DNA of 56,023 nucleotides from Proteiniphilum sp. (lineage in GTDB: Bacteria > Bacteroidota > Bacteroidia > Bacteroidales > Dysgonomonadaceae): contig JAQVWR010000011.1 in assembly GCA_028709605.1 (NCBI GenBank), positions 1 to 56,023 of the forward strand, in the 5' to 3' direction. Positions within the stretch are counted from its first letter, which is position 1. Each line of letters starts with the position of its first letter. This document shows positions 16,835-25,624 of this stretch, piece after piece. A model generated the notes under the pieces. It was not told where the DNA came from. It saw nothing but the letters and a program-made list of their open reading frames with translations, and did not search any database. Made by a program: the position numbers and the translations under genes.

Positions 16835-17923
16835 TTATATGATGCTCTCCATGGTCCCGAGCTTCTGTTCTGTCTCCTTCCACTCCTCCCGGCAGCCGGA
16901 GGAGGCGAGCAGCCCGCCGCCGGCATAGAGGGTGAGGCTGTTCTTCCCGATCTGCATGCAGCGGAGGTTGACATAGAGGGTGGTCTCTGCCGTGCGGTTC
17001 AGCATGCCGAGGAAGCCTGTGTAGTAGCGGCGGTCGTACCCCTCATGATCCTGAATGAACTGAAATGCCTCCTCCTTGGGCAGTCCCGATACGGCGGGGG
17101 TGGGATGGAGCGCTTGCAGCAGCGAACCGAGAGGCGTTTCGGCGGGCAGTTCAAAGCGGAAGTCAGTCCGCAGATGAGCCAGATTACCCGCCTTGGCGGT
17201 GTAGGGACCGTTTATCGCGGGGGTAACCCGAAAGGCGGAAAGTTGCCGCAGCAGGTAGGAGGTGACCAGATGTTGCTCGCGGAGGTTTTTGTCATCCCAT
17301 GTGACATGCCCTGTATTGGGGTACCGTGTCCCGGCGAGGGCTATTGTCTGCCACTCGTTCTCCAATCCGGTGAGGAGGATCTCGGGGCTGCTCCCTATCC
17401 AGGTGCCGCTCACCGGGGTGTGGAAGAGGTAGGCACAGGATCGTTCATATTTTTTTGCTGCCCGGTAGAAGGTGCGTCCCGGAGAGAATCCCTTTCGCCG
17501 TGGCACGCTTTTGCAGCGCGAGAGCACCACCTTCTCCAGTTCACCACTCTGTAGTGGCTGCATAAACTGATAAAACCGTTTCCGGTAATTCATTTTACCG
17601 CTGCTTGCCGGTCCGGTGGCACCTCCCGGTATGGCTGCTGCTGTGTGCTCCGGAACGGGGAGCGCTCTTAAATCAGACAGTTGCGGCAAATCGGTCCGGT
17701 CGGGTCGGATCACCAGCAGCGGCGATGTGGCGGTGATGCGGAAGGGAGCGATCACAAAACCCTGCTGCCCGTTCAGCGCTTCGAAGTCATGCAGTCGGGC
17801 GGGGCTGCCGCCGGTCTGCATTACAAACCGGTCTGTCTGTTCTCCCGACAGCCGGCAGATCGCAAAGGAGGCACCCTTTTCAATCAGTGCATCCAGGATC
17901 AGATGGTTCTCTTCGCCGCTCAT
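16835..17923 (-). CDS. menF: isochorismate synthase
   Basis: 362 residues from ATG 17923. The frame runs further upstream, but only through sequence that belongs to the preceding thioesterase gene in another frame; the ATGA overlap with that gene's stop fixes the start. A chorismate-binding fold: LEKVVLSRCKSV, the active-site region LAGTRYP, WIGSSPEILL, TALHPTPAVSGLPKEEA and YAGGGLLASS are all typical. It makes isochorismate from chorismate, the entry step of menaquinone synthesis. It is slightly shorter than E. coli MenF (about 430). Confidence 0.92.
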   Translation of the reverse strand: MSGEENHLILDALIEKGASFAICRLSGEQTDRFVMQTGGSPARLHDFEALNGQQGFVIAPFRITATSPLLVIRPDRTDLPQLSDLRALPVPEHTAAAIPGGATGPASSGKMNYRKRFYQFMQPLQSGELEKVVLSRCKSVPRRKGFSPGRTFYRAAKKYERSCAYLFHTPVSGTWIGSSPEILLTGLENEWQTIALAGTRYPNTGHVTWDDKNLREQHLVTSYLLRQLSAFRVTPAINGPYTAKAGNLAHLRTDFRFELPAETPLGSLLQALHPTPAVSGLPKEEAFQFIQDHEGYDRRYYTGFLGMLNRTAETTLYVNLRCMQIGKNSLTLYAGGGLLASSGCREEWKETEQKLGTMESII

Positions 17924-18360
17924 CTCCTTTTCCGTATGCTGTTGATCACACGCACGGTGGAGATCATTCTCCCGTCGGCAGCGGTGATGTCGACGTTCCA
18001 GACATGGAGGGTACGGCCCCGCTGCAGGAGCGTTCCCACGGCCCCAACCGTCTCGCCCTCCCTGGCGGAGGAGAGATGATTGCCGCTCACCTGGATGCCG
18101 GCCGCCACCTCGTCGGCCGCGCAGAGCATCAGTGATCCCTGTCCCGCCACCGTCTCGGCCAGTACCAGCGTGGCGCCGCCGTGCAGCAGCCCGAACGGCT
18201 GACATACCCGTTTTCCGACGGGCATCACCGCCTCGCAATGGCCGGGAAAGAGGCGGGTGAAGGTGATCCCCAGCGACTCCATCAGCGTGCCGCGGTAGCC
18301 GGCATTGACTTCATCCGGAGAGATCTCTTCAGGAGAGGGGTTTTGCATCTTTTCGTTCAT
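17920..18360 (-). CDS. menI: hotdog-fold thioesterase, probable 1,4-dihydroxy-2-naphthoyl-CoA hydrolase
   Basis: 146 residues. PaaI/YdiI-type hotdog domain: the motif QPFGLLHGGATLVLAETVAGQGS has the HGG turn and the catalytic carboxylate on the following helix, and GIQVSGNHLSSAREG forms the next strand. As first gene of a menaquinone operon, it is best explained as the hydrolase that frees 1,4-dihydroxy-2-naphthoate from CoA after MenB. The function rests on context; hotdog proteins are promiscuous. The ATG at 18348 is an alternative start. The stop overlaps menF by 4 nt. Confidence 0.8.
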   Translation of the reverse strand: MNEKMQNPSPEEISPDEVNAGYRGTLMESLGITFTRLFPGHCEAVMPVGKRVCQPFGLLHGGATLVLAETVAGQGSLMLCAADEVAAGIQVSGNHLSSAREGETVGAVGTLLQRGRTLHVWNVDITAADGRMISTVRVINSIRKRR

Positions 18361-18381
18361 GCTTTTCTATTTTGTGATCTA

Positions 18382-18389
18382 CAAAAATA
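18382..18389 (-). promoter_or_regulatory. -7 box (TATTTTTG) of the men operon
   Basis: TATTTTTG on the minus strand matches TAnnTTTG and ends 21 nt before the thioesterase ATG. It is the only such box seen ahead of the six men genes, consistent with one polycistronic message. No clear -33 element. Confidence 0.45.
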
Positions 18390-18462
18390 GTGAATCCATT
18401 CGCATGAACCTCATAAGACGCCTTAAAAAGAGACGGATGATGCAATTCGCTGTTTCTTTGTT

Positions 18463-20775
18463 TTATTTCACCGAAAAGTTCAGTTCATTGCTGTTGTCCG
18501 CAGAGTGCTGTGCCACCCACAGTGTGAAGTTGCCCGGTTCCGTCTTTTTCTGCATGTCGATGCCATAGAAGGCCAGATCTTCGGATCTCAGTATAAAGGT
18601 GACCTGTTTGCGCTCTCCTGCTTTCAGAAATATTTTCTGAAACCCTTTCAGCTCCTTTACCGGGCGGGTGACGCTGCCCACCCGGTCGCGCACGTACAGC
18701 TGCACCACCATCTCTCCGTCTCTGCTGCCGCTGTTCTGCACATGGGCTCTCACCGTGATCTGATCATCGTGGGCATTCATGACGGATTTGTCCAGATGGG
18801 CATTGCTGATTTCGTAGGTTGTGTAGCTTAAGCCGTACCCGAAGGGGTAGAGCGGGGTGATGGAGGTGTCGAGGTAGCCCGACTTATAGTCGATCTGCTC
18901 ATTGCTGAGATCCACTGGCCGCCCGGTATTCTTCCGGTTGTAGTAGATGGGGATCTGTCCCACATTTCTCGGAAATGACATGACCAGGCGTGCCGAAGGA
19001 TTGCAGTCACCGGCGATCAGATCGGCGATACCGTGACCGCCTTGTGTGCCCGGGAACCAGGCTTGCAGGATCGCATCCAGATTGGCATCCTCCCAGGAGA
19101 GGTCGAGAGGCCGCCCGCTCAGGTTGATCAGTACGATCGGCTTGCCGGTCTCTTTCAGCGCCTTTAACAGCTGGTGCTGTGCCTCAGGCAGGCGGATATC
19201 GGTACGTACGGCTGCTTCTCCCGACCAGTTGAAATCTTCGCCCACTGCTGCAATCACCATATCGGCTTTACGGGCTGCCGCAACCGCCTCAGTGATCATT
19301 TGCGGGTTCGTTTCACTGATGGCCGATCCTGCGGCATAGATCAGCTTCACAGCATGATCCTCGTACTTTTCCGTGAGCCCTTTGAGGATGGGTACGCTCT
19401 TGTTCCGATCCCCCAGAGCGGCCCACTCTCCGTTGAGGTTCACCGAGTCGTTCATCAGTGGCCCCACCAGGGCAAGGGTGACCGCTTGGTCTCTGGGTAT
19501 GGGAAGGAGCGCTCCTTCGTTCTTCAGCAGCACCACCGACGAGGCGACTGCCTTGCGGGCCGTCTCCAGAAACGCCGGTGTCAGGGTGTTCCGTTTTGCC
19601 CGCTCCTCATCGAGGTAACGGTAGGGGTCATCGAACAGGCCCAGCAGGAACTTCATCTCCAGGATCCTTCTGGCTGCGTTGTCGATGGCCTGTTCCGATA
19701 CCTTTCCCTGTCTTGCCGATTGCTGCAGATACTTGATGAAGGTGGCGCCGGTCATATCCATGTCGATGCCGGCATGGACTGCCAGCTCGGCGGCATGCTG
19801 CTCATCTTCGGCCACGCCGTGCGGCACCAGCTCGTTGATGCCGGTGTAGTCGCTCACTACGAACCCTTTAAAACCCCATTCTTTGCGCAGCAGATGGTCC
19901 AGCAGCCACCGGTTGGCGGTGGCCGGCACGCCGTTGATCTCGTTGAAGGAGGCCATAAAGGTCGCTACGCCGGCTTTTGCAGCTGCTTCATAGGGAGGCA
20001 GATAGACGTTTCGCAGCGTGTGTTCCGACAGTTCGGCGGTGTTGTAGTCCCTGCCTGCCTCTGCGGCGCCGTAGGCTGCCAGGTGCTTGCCACAGGCCAG
20101 CAGGGTGTGCAGTTCGCCCAGTGCCTTGCCTGCCGGGCCGCCCTGAAAGCCGATGACGCGGGCTTCGGCGATTTTGCTGCCCAGGTAGGAATCCTCGCCG
20201 GCACCCTCCATCACGCGGCCCCAGCGGGCATCGCGACCGATATCCACCATCGGGGCAAAGGTCCAGTTGATGCCGTCGGAGGCCGCTTCAACGGCTGCTA
20301 TCTCCGCTGTCCGGCGCATCAGCTCCAGATCCCATGAGCAGGCTTCTGCCAGCGGGATGGGGAAGATGGTCTTGTAGCCGTGGATCACATCCTGTCCGAA
20401 GAGGATGGGGATCCCCAGGCGGGTGGAGTCGACTGCGATCTGCTGCATGCGGCGGATCCCCTCCACCGAGGTGGCGTTGAAGATACTGCCGATCAGTCCC
20501 TTTTCCAGGTAAGGCTTGAAATCGTCCGACATAACCGGGCCGGTGATCGACCAGTTGGCGGAGAACTGGGTCATCTGTCCGATCTTTTCCTCCAGGGTCA
20601 TCAGTCTCAGGAGCGAATCGACTCTCCTCTCTATCTGTTTGTTGCCGCTGTAGCTGTGCCATTTGTTGTCACCGCCGGTGCGGCTGTTGCCGGAACAGCA
20701 TCCGCCCGTCAGAATCAGCAGGATGAGGGAGGTTAATAGGGTTGTGGTTCTCATATTATGTTTTTTACGTTTCAT
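18463..20775 (-). CDS. bglX: GH3 beta-glucosidase lipoprotein
   Basis: 770 residues. Signal peptide with lipobox ILTGGC (Cys26). The GH3 N-terminal barrel starts near residue 45, with KHLAAYG (230-236) and the nucleophile Asp309 in GFVVSDYTGINEL. The alpha/beta sandwich contains AVGEDFNWSGEAAVRTDI with the usual acid/base region, and a C-terminal fibronectin-III-like domain follows from about 670. It removes terminal glucose from beta-gluco-oligosaccharides. In this locus with two GH144 enzymes, its likely substrates are sophoro-oligosaccharides (beta-1,2). I recall a characterised Bacteroides thetaiotaomicron GH3 enzyme with that preference. ATG 20754 is an alternative start. Confidence 0.88.
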   Translation of the reverse strand: MKRKKHNMRTTTLLTSLILLILTGGCCSGNSRTGGDNKWHSYSGNKQIERRVDSLLRLMTLEEKIGQMTQFSANWSITGPVMSDDFKPYLEKGLIGSIFNATSVEGIRRMQQIAVDSTRLGIPILFGQDVIHGYKTIFPIPLAEACSWDLELMRRTAEIAAVEAASDGINWTFAPMVDIGRDARWGRVMEGAGEDSYLGSKIAEARVIGFQGGPAGKALGELHTLLACGKHLAAYGAAEAGRDYNTAELSEHTLRNVYLPPYEAAAKAGVATFMASFNEINGVPATANRWLLDHLLRKEWGFKGFVVSDYTGINELVPHGVAEDEQHAAELAVHAGIDMDMTGATFIKYLQQSARQGKVSEQAIDNAARRILEMKFLLGLFDDPYRYLDEERAKRNTLTPAFLETARKAVASSVVLLKNEGALLPIPRDQAVTLALVGPLMNDSVNLNGEWAALGDRNKSVPILKGLTEKYEDHAVKLIYAAGSAISETNPQMITEAVAAARKADMVIAAVGEDFNWSGEAAVRTDIRLPEAQHQLLKALKETGKPIVLINLSGRPLDLSWEDANLDAILQAWFPGTQGGHGIADLIAGDCNPSARLVMSFPRNVGQIPIYYNRKNTGRPVDLSNEQIDYKSGYLDTSITPLYPFGYGLSYTTYEISNAHLDKSVMNAHDDQITVRAHVQNSGSRDGEMVVQLYVRDRVGSVTRPVKELKGFQKIFLKAGERKQVTFILRSEDLAFYGIDMQKKTEPGNFTLWVAQHSADNSNELNFSVK

Positions 20776-20829
20776 TACACGGGTTGTCTATGTATGGCGT
20801 TATTTCCGAATGGATATGCTCCTGCAGTA

Positions 20830-22206
20830 TCAGGGCTGGTAGGTGAATCCCAGTTTATCCAATCCTTGCCGTATTTCGGGTGCACCCATAAAGAGGTTCC
20901 AGAGCAAGCCGCTCCGGTGGTTCTCGATCATCGGGGCGATGGTGAGCTGGTCGATGGCCAGGTAACGTTTGGGGTACCAGTTGTGCTCGATGCTGAAGGC
21001 GTCGTAAAAGCCGTATTTTCCCCAGATACTGTCTCCTAACTCGCAGTAGAAATACCTCAGGGCCTTCATCGACTCGTCGGGGGTATAGGGAAAACTGGAG
21101 AGGGCCGCCGTGGGGGCGATCACTCCCAGGTCGTTCTCCATCGGCCTGTGGCCGGCGTACCCTTTCACGGAGTAGCTGGCGGTGAGCCCCCAGCAGGCAT
21201 CGCTGTATCCTTTGAAGCCCTTTGGGTTTTGCGTGCAATAGGCATGGTTGATCAGTGTCTGGTTGCGGTTCAGCTCCCAGTAGTCCGCATAGCGGTCGGA
21301 TAACCCCTTTGGACGGAGGCCGATAAAGGAGTAGTGTGCCCAGAAGAGGGGGCCTCCGTACGCTTCCGCGCCGTTGTGCCGCAGGATCAGCGGGTAGCCG
21401 AAGGCGGTGTTGCGACTGACGATGTCGCCGCTGCGGGCCCAGCCGTTGTGGTAGGCAGAGGCGGGAATAGGGTGGGTGGGTGAGGAAGCAGCCAGGATAT
21501 AGGTGATGAGGCATTCGTTGTATCCCTCCAGCGGAAAGTTCATCTCCCAGCCGTAGTCGGGACTCCAGTGCCAGTAGAGCACGTTCTGTCCGTTGAGGTA
21601 CCAGTCCCATTCCATCTCCCGCCAGAGTGTGTCGATCTTCGCGGCCAGTGCCTGCTCCCCTTCATTGCCGTTTTTGAAATATTCCCGCACGATAAGCAGT
21701 CCCTGCATCAGGAAAGCACTCTCCACCAGGTCTCCGCCGTTATCCTTTTTACTGAACGCTTTTGTTTTGCCCGTGGGGCCGTCGATCCAGTGCGGCCAGA
21801 CACCGTGGAACCGGTCGGCCGTTGCCAGGTAATCGGTAATCTGACGGAGTCGGGCCACCCCGCCGGCACGGGGGATAAAGCCCCGTTCGATGCCGACGAT
21901 CAGGCCGGCCAGTCCGAAGCCGCTCCCGCCGGTGGTCACCACGGCAGCATCGTTCTGTGGGTAGTTTCCGTCGATATGGATCCGCTCCGGGGCGAGTCCC
22001 GAGGTGGGCTCGGCACCCTCCCACATATAGTTCAAATGGCTCTTCTGGATAAAATCGAAGAGTGCATCGTCTGACGTGAAGAAGGTCGGACGGTTCTTTT
22101 CTTTGTCAGCAACTGTTTCTTTTTTGTTGTTTTGGCTATTGCAGGCCATGAGGAGTACACCGCCGATCACCAGTACGGCGGCGGATAAACGAGTGCGATG
22201 GTTCAT
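20830..22206 (-). CDS. GH144-like (glycoamylase-like domain) lipoprotein, endo-beta-1,2-glucanase candidate
   Basis: 458 residues from ATG 22206, whose bases overlap the stop of the upstream hydrolase gene as ATGA. Lipobox LLMAC (Cys22). After a short linker, the whole protein is one (alpha/alpha)6-type domain of the glycoamylase-like family (PF10091, CAZy GH144). Conserved blocks: VTTGGSGFGLAGLIVGIERGFI, FHGVWPHWIDGPTGKT, DLVESAFLMQGLL, YWHWSPDYGWEMNFPLEGYNE and GLTASYSVKGYAGH. Characterised GH144 enzymes are endo-beta-1,2-glucanases. It shares its layout with the second copy at 23089 but lacks that one's Ig-like domain. Confidence 0.8.
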   Translation of the reverse strand: MNHRTRLSAAVLVIGGVLLMACNSQNNKKETVADKEKNRPTFFTSDDALFDFIQKSHLNYMWEGAEPTSGLAPERIHIDGNYPQNDAAVVTTGGSGFGLAGLIVGIERGFIPRAGGVARLRQITDYLATADRFHGVWPHWIDGPTGKTKAFSKKDNGGDLVESAFLMQGLLIVREYFKNGNEGEQALAAKIDTLWREMEWDWYLNGQNVLYWHWSPDYGWEMNFPLEGYNECLITYILAASSPTHPIPASAYHNGWARSGDIVSRNTAFGYPLILRHNGAEAYGGPLFWAHYSFIGLRPKGLSDRYADYWELNRNQTLINHAYCTQNPKGFKGYSDACWGLTASYSVKGYAGHRPMENDLGVIAPTAALSSFPYTPDESMKALRYFYCELGDSIWGKYGFYDAFSIEHNWYPKRYLAIDQLTIAPMIENHRSGLLWNLFMGAPEIRQGLDKLGFTYQP

Positions 22207-23018
22207 CGTGCAATGATTGAGTTGGTTCTGTTTTGCCGGAACAGCCATGCCATGAAGTCTTCACGATTGAAAGCCGGGTCCCAGCTGTTGTGGTTTACTC
22301 CCGGGAACTCAACATACTCCACATGGATGCCTTCGGCTTTCAGTTTCAGGTACGCTGCACGGGAAAACCGGACGGGAACCACCGAATCGGCATCCCCGTG
22401 GAATATCCGGAAGGCGGTTTTCGTATTGAGATTGTGCAATCGGTCGGTGTGTATGCCGCCACAGATAGGAATGGCTGCGGCAAACAGCTCGGGGAAACGG
22501 CAGACCATATCGAAGGTACCCATGCCTCCCATCGACAGGCCCATGATGTAGATTCGGTCTCTGTCGACCGGATATATGTGGATGATCTTGTCGAGCAGCT
22601 CTTTGGTCAATGCCAGGGGTTTTGAGATCTCCGCGTTGAGCGGGAACGGATTCCCCTCGTTAAAGCTGTCCGGGCTCTGAGGTGTCGGCCAATACAGGTC
22701 CGCCGGACATTGGGGGAAAAGAGCAAAACAGGGGTATGCTTCCCGGTTCACCGGATTGGTGAACATCCGCGCTCCGTGGGTGAGTTGCGACCGGTTATCC
22801 GATCCTCTCTCCCCCGCACCATGCAGGAAGAGCACCAGCGGATATTTCTCACCCTCTTTCAACTGCAGGGGGGATAGCAGACGATAGTGTAACGAATCAC
22901 CCTGCCCTGAGAGATATGTCTTTGCTTCGAACGCTTCGTATTGGGCGCTGGCAGTGATGGTCGCTGTGCAAAACAGCAGGAATAGACAGATCTGTTTTTG
23001 ATATTTTCTCATCATCAT
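22203..23018 (-). CDS. secreted alpha/beta-hydrolase (esterase-like)
   Basis: About 271 residues. Three ATG codons in a row (23018, 23015, 23012) make the exact start uncertain. Signal peptide ending TASAQ (type I cleavage expected). Alpha/beta-hydrolase fold: oxyanion region LFLHGAGERGS, nucleophile Ser in GLSMGGMG (about residue 162), Asp in FHGDADSVVP and His in VNHNSW. It resembles the PHB-depolymerase/dienelactone-hydrolase group often found in polysaccharide loci, where such enzymes remove acyl decorations. A succinyl or acetyl ester on beta-glucan would be a reasonable but unproven substrate. Confidence 0.75.
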   Translation of the reverse strand: MMMRKYQKQICLFLLFCTATITASAQYEAFEAKTYLSGQGDSLHYRLLSPLQLKEGEKYPLVLFLHGAGERGSDNRSQLTHGARMFTNPVNREAYPCFALFPQCPADLYWPTPQSPDSFNEGNPFPLNAEISKPLALTKELLDKIIHIYPVDRDRIYIMGLSMGGMGTFDMVCRFPELFAAAIPICGGIHTDRLHNLNTKTAFRIFHGDADSVVPVRFSRAAYLKLKAEGIHVEYVEFPGVNHNSWDPAFNREDFMAWLFRQNRTNSIIAR

Positions 23019-23088
23019 CAATAGTTTTTGTTTGCCGGCTCATGCCAAACGGATGAATCGGCGGATTCGTAATATGATTTTTAGCTTC

Positions 23089-24735
23089 TTATGTCCATTG
23101 AAAGTCCAGTTTTGCCAGGCCTGCCTGTACGTCGGGGTCGTTCATCAGCAGATTCCACAGCAGGGCGCTCCTGTAATTCTCGATCATGAGGATGATCGGT
23201 CCCTGGTTGATGGCGATCTGCTGATTGTCGAACCATCCCTCGGACAGGTTGAATGCATCCGCAAAGCCATAGTCCGTCCACAGTCTGTCTCCCAGCTTAT
23301 AATAGAAAAAACGAAGGGCTCTCATCGACTCTTCCGGTGTATAAGGCATTGAGGAGAGGGCTGCCGTGGGGGCGATCACTCCTCTGTCGTTGACCGGAGA
23401 ATGGGCGTTATACCCCTGGTCGCCGTCGCTGGCGGTCAGTCCCCAGCAATGGTCGCTGTATCCGTAGTAGTTGTCGGGGTTGTCTACGCAGTGGCGGTAG
23501 TTGATGAGCGAATGGTTCCTGTTTTGTTCCCAATAGTCGGCATAACGATCTCTTAATCCTTTAGGCCTTATTCCCAGGAAGGAGTAGTGGGCGAAGAAGA
23601 GCGGCCCTCCCAGTGCAGGGCCCAATGGCAGCCGATAGCCGTAGTAGGTGCCATTGTTCACCATGGTGCCGTTGCGCGCCCACCCCTGCTCATAAACCTC
23701 CCTGGTGATCGGGTGCGTAGGGGAGGAGGCTGCCAGCACATAGGCGATCAGACTCTCGTTCCATCCGGCAATCGGCATGTTCATCTGCCAACCGTACAAC
23801 GGACTCCAGTGCCAGTAGAGCACCGGTTCATTCTCTTTTCGGAACCAGTCCCATTCCACCGCTTTCCACAGGCGGGTGATCCCCTCACGCAGGATGTTCT
23901 CTGCAGCTGTGGAACGGTCGAAATATTGCCGGGCAGTGAGTAATCCCTGGAACAGCAGAGCGGTTTCCACCAGGTCTGCCCCATTGTCATAGGTGCTGAA
24001 AGGGATGGTAGCTCCTGTCTCACCGTGGATCCAGTGAGCAAAAGCTCCATGGTACCGTGTGGCTTTCTGTTCCAGAAAGGAAACAATTTTTTGTACCTGG
24101 AGGAGTGCTTCTTCCCGGGTGATAAATGCTCTCTCAGTGGCCACAATCATCGCCATCACACCAAAACCGGTACCGCCTGTTGTCACGGTGTTTCCCGAAG
24201 TGGTCCGCTCGCGGGCCATGCCGCTGACCGGATGGGCGAACTCCCAAAAATAGCGGAACGTCTGCCGTTGCACCAGCGTCAGCAGTTCCTCATCGGGGAT
24301 GCGGGGGAACTTATCGGAGGGGTCGAGTCCGGTGGTGACCGGATAGACCTTGCCGGTAAGGATCTGATTGCCGGAGAGAGCCCGTAATCCGTTGCGTATC
24401 TCCAGCTGATAAGCGGTGAAAGCCTCCAGCGGGTCGGCAGGTTCAATGAGGAGAGATGGCTGGTTGAGGGTGAAAATCAGCTGAATCGCTTCTCCGGTGG
24501 CTTGCCGCAGGGTGATGTTGGCCTCCAGCATGGCGGGATCCACCGGCTCCGAAAAGCGGAGGGCGATTACCGGCGCGGGGTCCACATGGTGGTAGGAGGG
24601 GGCGTTCACCACACCCTCTATTTTCATCGTTTCCAGATGAAAGGCCCTTGGCGGCTTTTCCTCATCGCTCTTGCCACAGCTCCAGAGGATGGCTGCGCAG
24701 ATGATTCCCGTCCCTATGCCGGTTGCTTTGTTCAT
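23089..24735 (-). CDS. GH144-like lipoprotein with N-terminal Ig-like (SbsA/Big_5) domain
   Basis: 548 residues from ATG 24735; an upstream ATG at 24765 lacks a better signal. Lipobox LWSC (Cys20). Residues about 27-135 form an Ig-like domain of the SbsA type (PVIALRFSEPVDPAMLEANITL ... FTAYQLEIRNGLRALSG). The catalytic GH144-like domain follows: VTTGGTGFGVMAMIVATERAFI, YHGAFAHWIHGETGATIPF, YWHWSPLYGWQMNMPIAGWNES, GLTASDGDQGYNAHSP and MPYTPEESM. It is paralogous to the gene at 20830. The Ig-like domain probably spaces the catalytic unit away from the membrane, which suggests a surface-exposed first-cut enzyme. Confidence 0.8.
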   Translation of the reverse strand: MNKATGIGTGIICAAILWSCGKSDEEKPPRAFHLETMKIEGVVNAPSYHHVDPAPVIALRFSEPVDPAMLEANITLRQATGEAIQLIFTLNQPSLLIEPADPLEAFTAYQLEIRNGLRALSGNQILTGKVYPVTTGLDPSDKFPRIPDEELLTLVQRQTFRYFWEFAHPVSGMARERTTSGNTVTTGGTGFGVMAMIVATERAFITREEALLQVQKIVSFLEQKATRYHGAFAHWIHGETGATIPFSTYDNGADLVETALLFQGLLTARQYFDRSTAAENILREGITRLWKAVEWDWFRKENEPVLYWHWSPLYGWQMNMPIAGWNESLIAYVLAASSPTHPITREVYEQGWARNGTMVNNGTYYGYRLPLGPALGGPLFFAHYSFLGIRPKGLRDRYADYWEQNRNHSLINYRHCVDNPDNYYGYSDHCWGLTASDGDQGYNAHSPVNDRGVIAPTAALSSMPYTPEESMRALRFFYYKLGDRLWTDYGFADAFNLSEGWFDNQQIAINQGPIILMIENYRSALLWNLLMNDPDVQAGLAKLDFQWT

Positions 24736-24819
24736 TTTCCTGTTTTTTGGAGACTGCCGGTTCACCGGGATGGCGAACCGGCGGTTTCCCTGTTTTGGCT
24801 TTCAGTTTGCAGCTGTCGG

Positions 24820-25611
24820 TTATTGAGCCGCCAGCCGTTCAATCTCGGATGCGGGCAGTGCCTTGTTGTAGATGCGCAGCTCATCGATCAGGCTCTGGTC
24901 GGAGAGATGTCCCCACTCGTTGAAGCGGGGTGCTCCCGAACCGATCGACAGCAGGTCGCATTTGTTCCAGCTGATGCCGGTGAAGTTGGTTGCAGCCACC
25001 TCTTCTCCTCCCATGTAGAAGGTCGCTCTGGTGGGTGCCAGCACCAGGGCGATATGCACCCATCCTGCGGTAGTCGGATCGAGGTCGGCTTTGGTCTGGC
25101 CGTCGAGCCAGCTGTCGGCGGTGCCGTTGCCGATGTTGGCTTTCACCCGTTGTTTGCCGTCCGCATTTTCACGGAAGATGCGGATGCCGGCGATGCGGTT
25201 GTTCTGTGCAGTGGCTGCTTTTCCTTCATCCGGGGGGCCGATAACCAGGATCCCTGCCCGGTCGGGGGTGGCGTTCACCTTGTACCAGAAGGTGAAGGTC
25301 ATCGCACTGCCGAGCGGTGCTGCCAGGTTGGCCACGTCGAAGGTGAGGTAGCTGTTGGCGGCGCCGGCATAGGCTTTTCCGCTCTTGCCGTCGACAAAAG
25401 AGGGGCTGCCTACCACGGCGGCCTCCATCAGGCTCTGGTAATCCTCCAGATCCTTGTCGAAAGAGAGGTAGAACATCTGTCCGTCGGCGCCGATGGGCGG
25501 AGGCGTGGGTTGTTCGGGATAGTCGAACGGTGGATTCTGTTCCAGGTCCTGGAAGCAGGAGGTGAGGATGATCCCGGTCATCATCAGGATCAGATATGTT
25601 GTTTTCTTCAT
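24820..25611 (-). CDS. LamG/concanavalin-like lipoprotein, probable surface glycan-binding protein
   Basis: 263 residues from ATG 25611. Lipobox LTSC (Cys19). A Pro-rich spacer (PEQPTPPPIGADG) is followed by a single LamG-type jelly roll from about residue 45 to the end: MFYLSFDKDLEDYQS, a central region AMTFTFWYKV, GWVHIALVLAPTRATFYMGGEEV, and the closing DELRIYNKALPASEIERL. It lies directly after susD, where surface glycan-binding proteins usually are. It has no catalytic residues that I recognise; binding of the target glucan is inferred. Confidence 0.8.
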   Translation of the reverse strand: MKKTTYLILMMTGIILTSCFQDLEQNPPFDYPEQPTPPPIGADGQMFYLSFDKDLEDYQSLMEAAVVGSPSFVDGKSGKAYAGAANSYLTFDVANLAAPLGSAMTFTFWYKVNATPDRAGILVIGPPDEGKAATAQNNRIAGIRIFRENADGKQRVKANIGNGTADSWLDGQTKADLDPTTAGWVHIALVLAPTRATFYMGGEEVAATNFTGISWNKCDLLSIGSGAPRFNEWGHLSDQSLIDELRIYNKALPASEIERLAAQ

Positions 25612-25624
25612 AGCGATCGTCGTT

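Noticed and set aside
17924-18238. Upstream extension of menF by about 105 codons
   Set aside because: The extra part is out-of-frame thioesterase sequence (Arg/Gly-rich); the ATGA overlap gives a better start.
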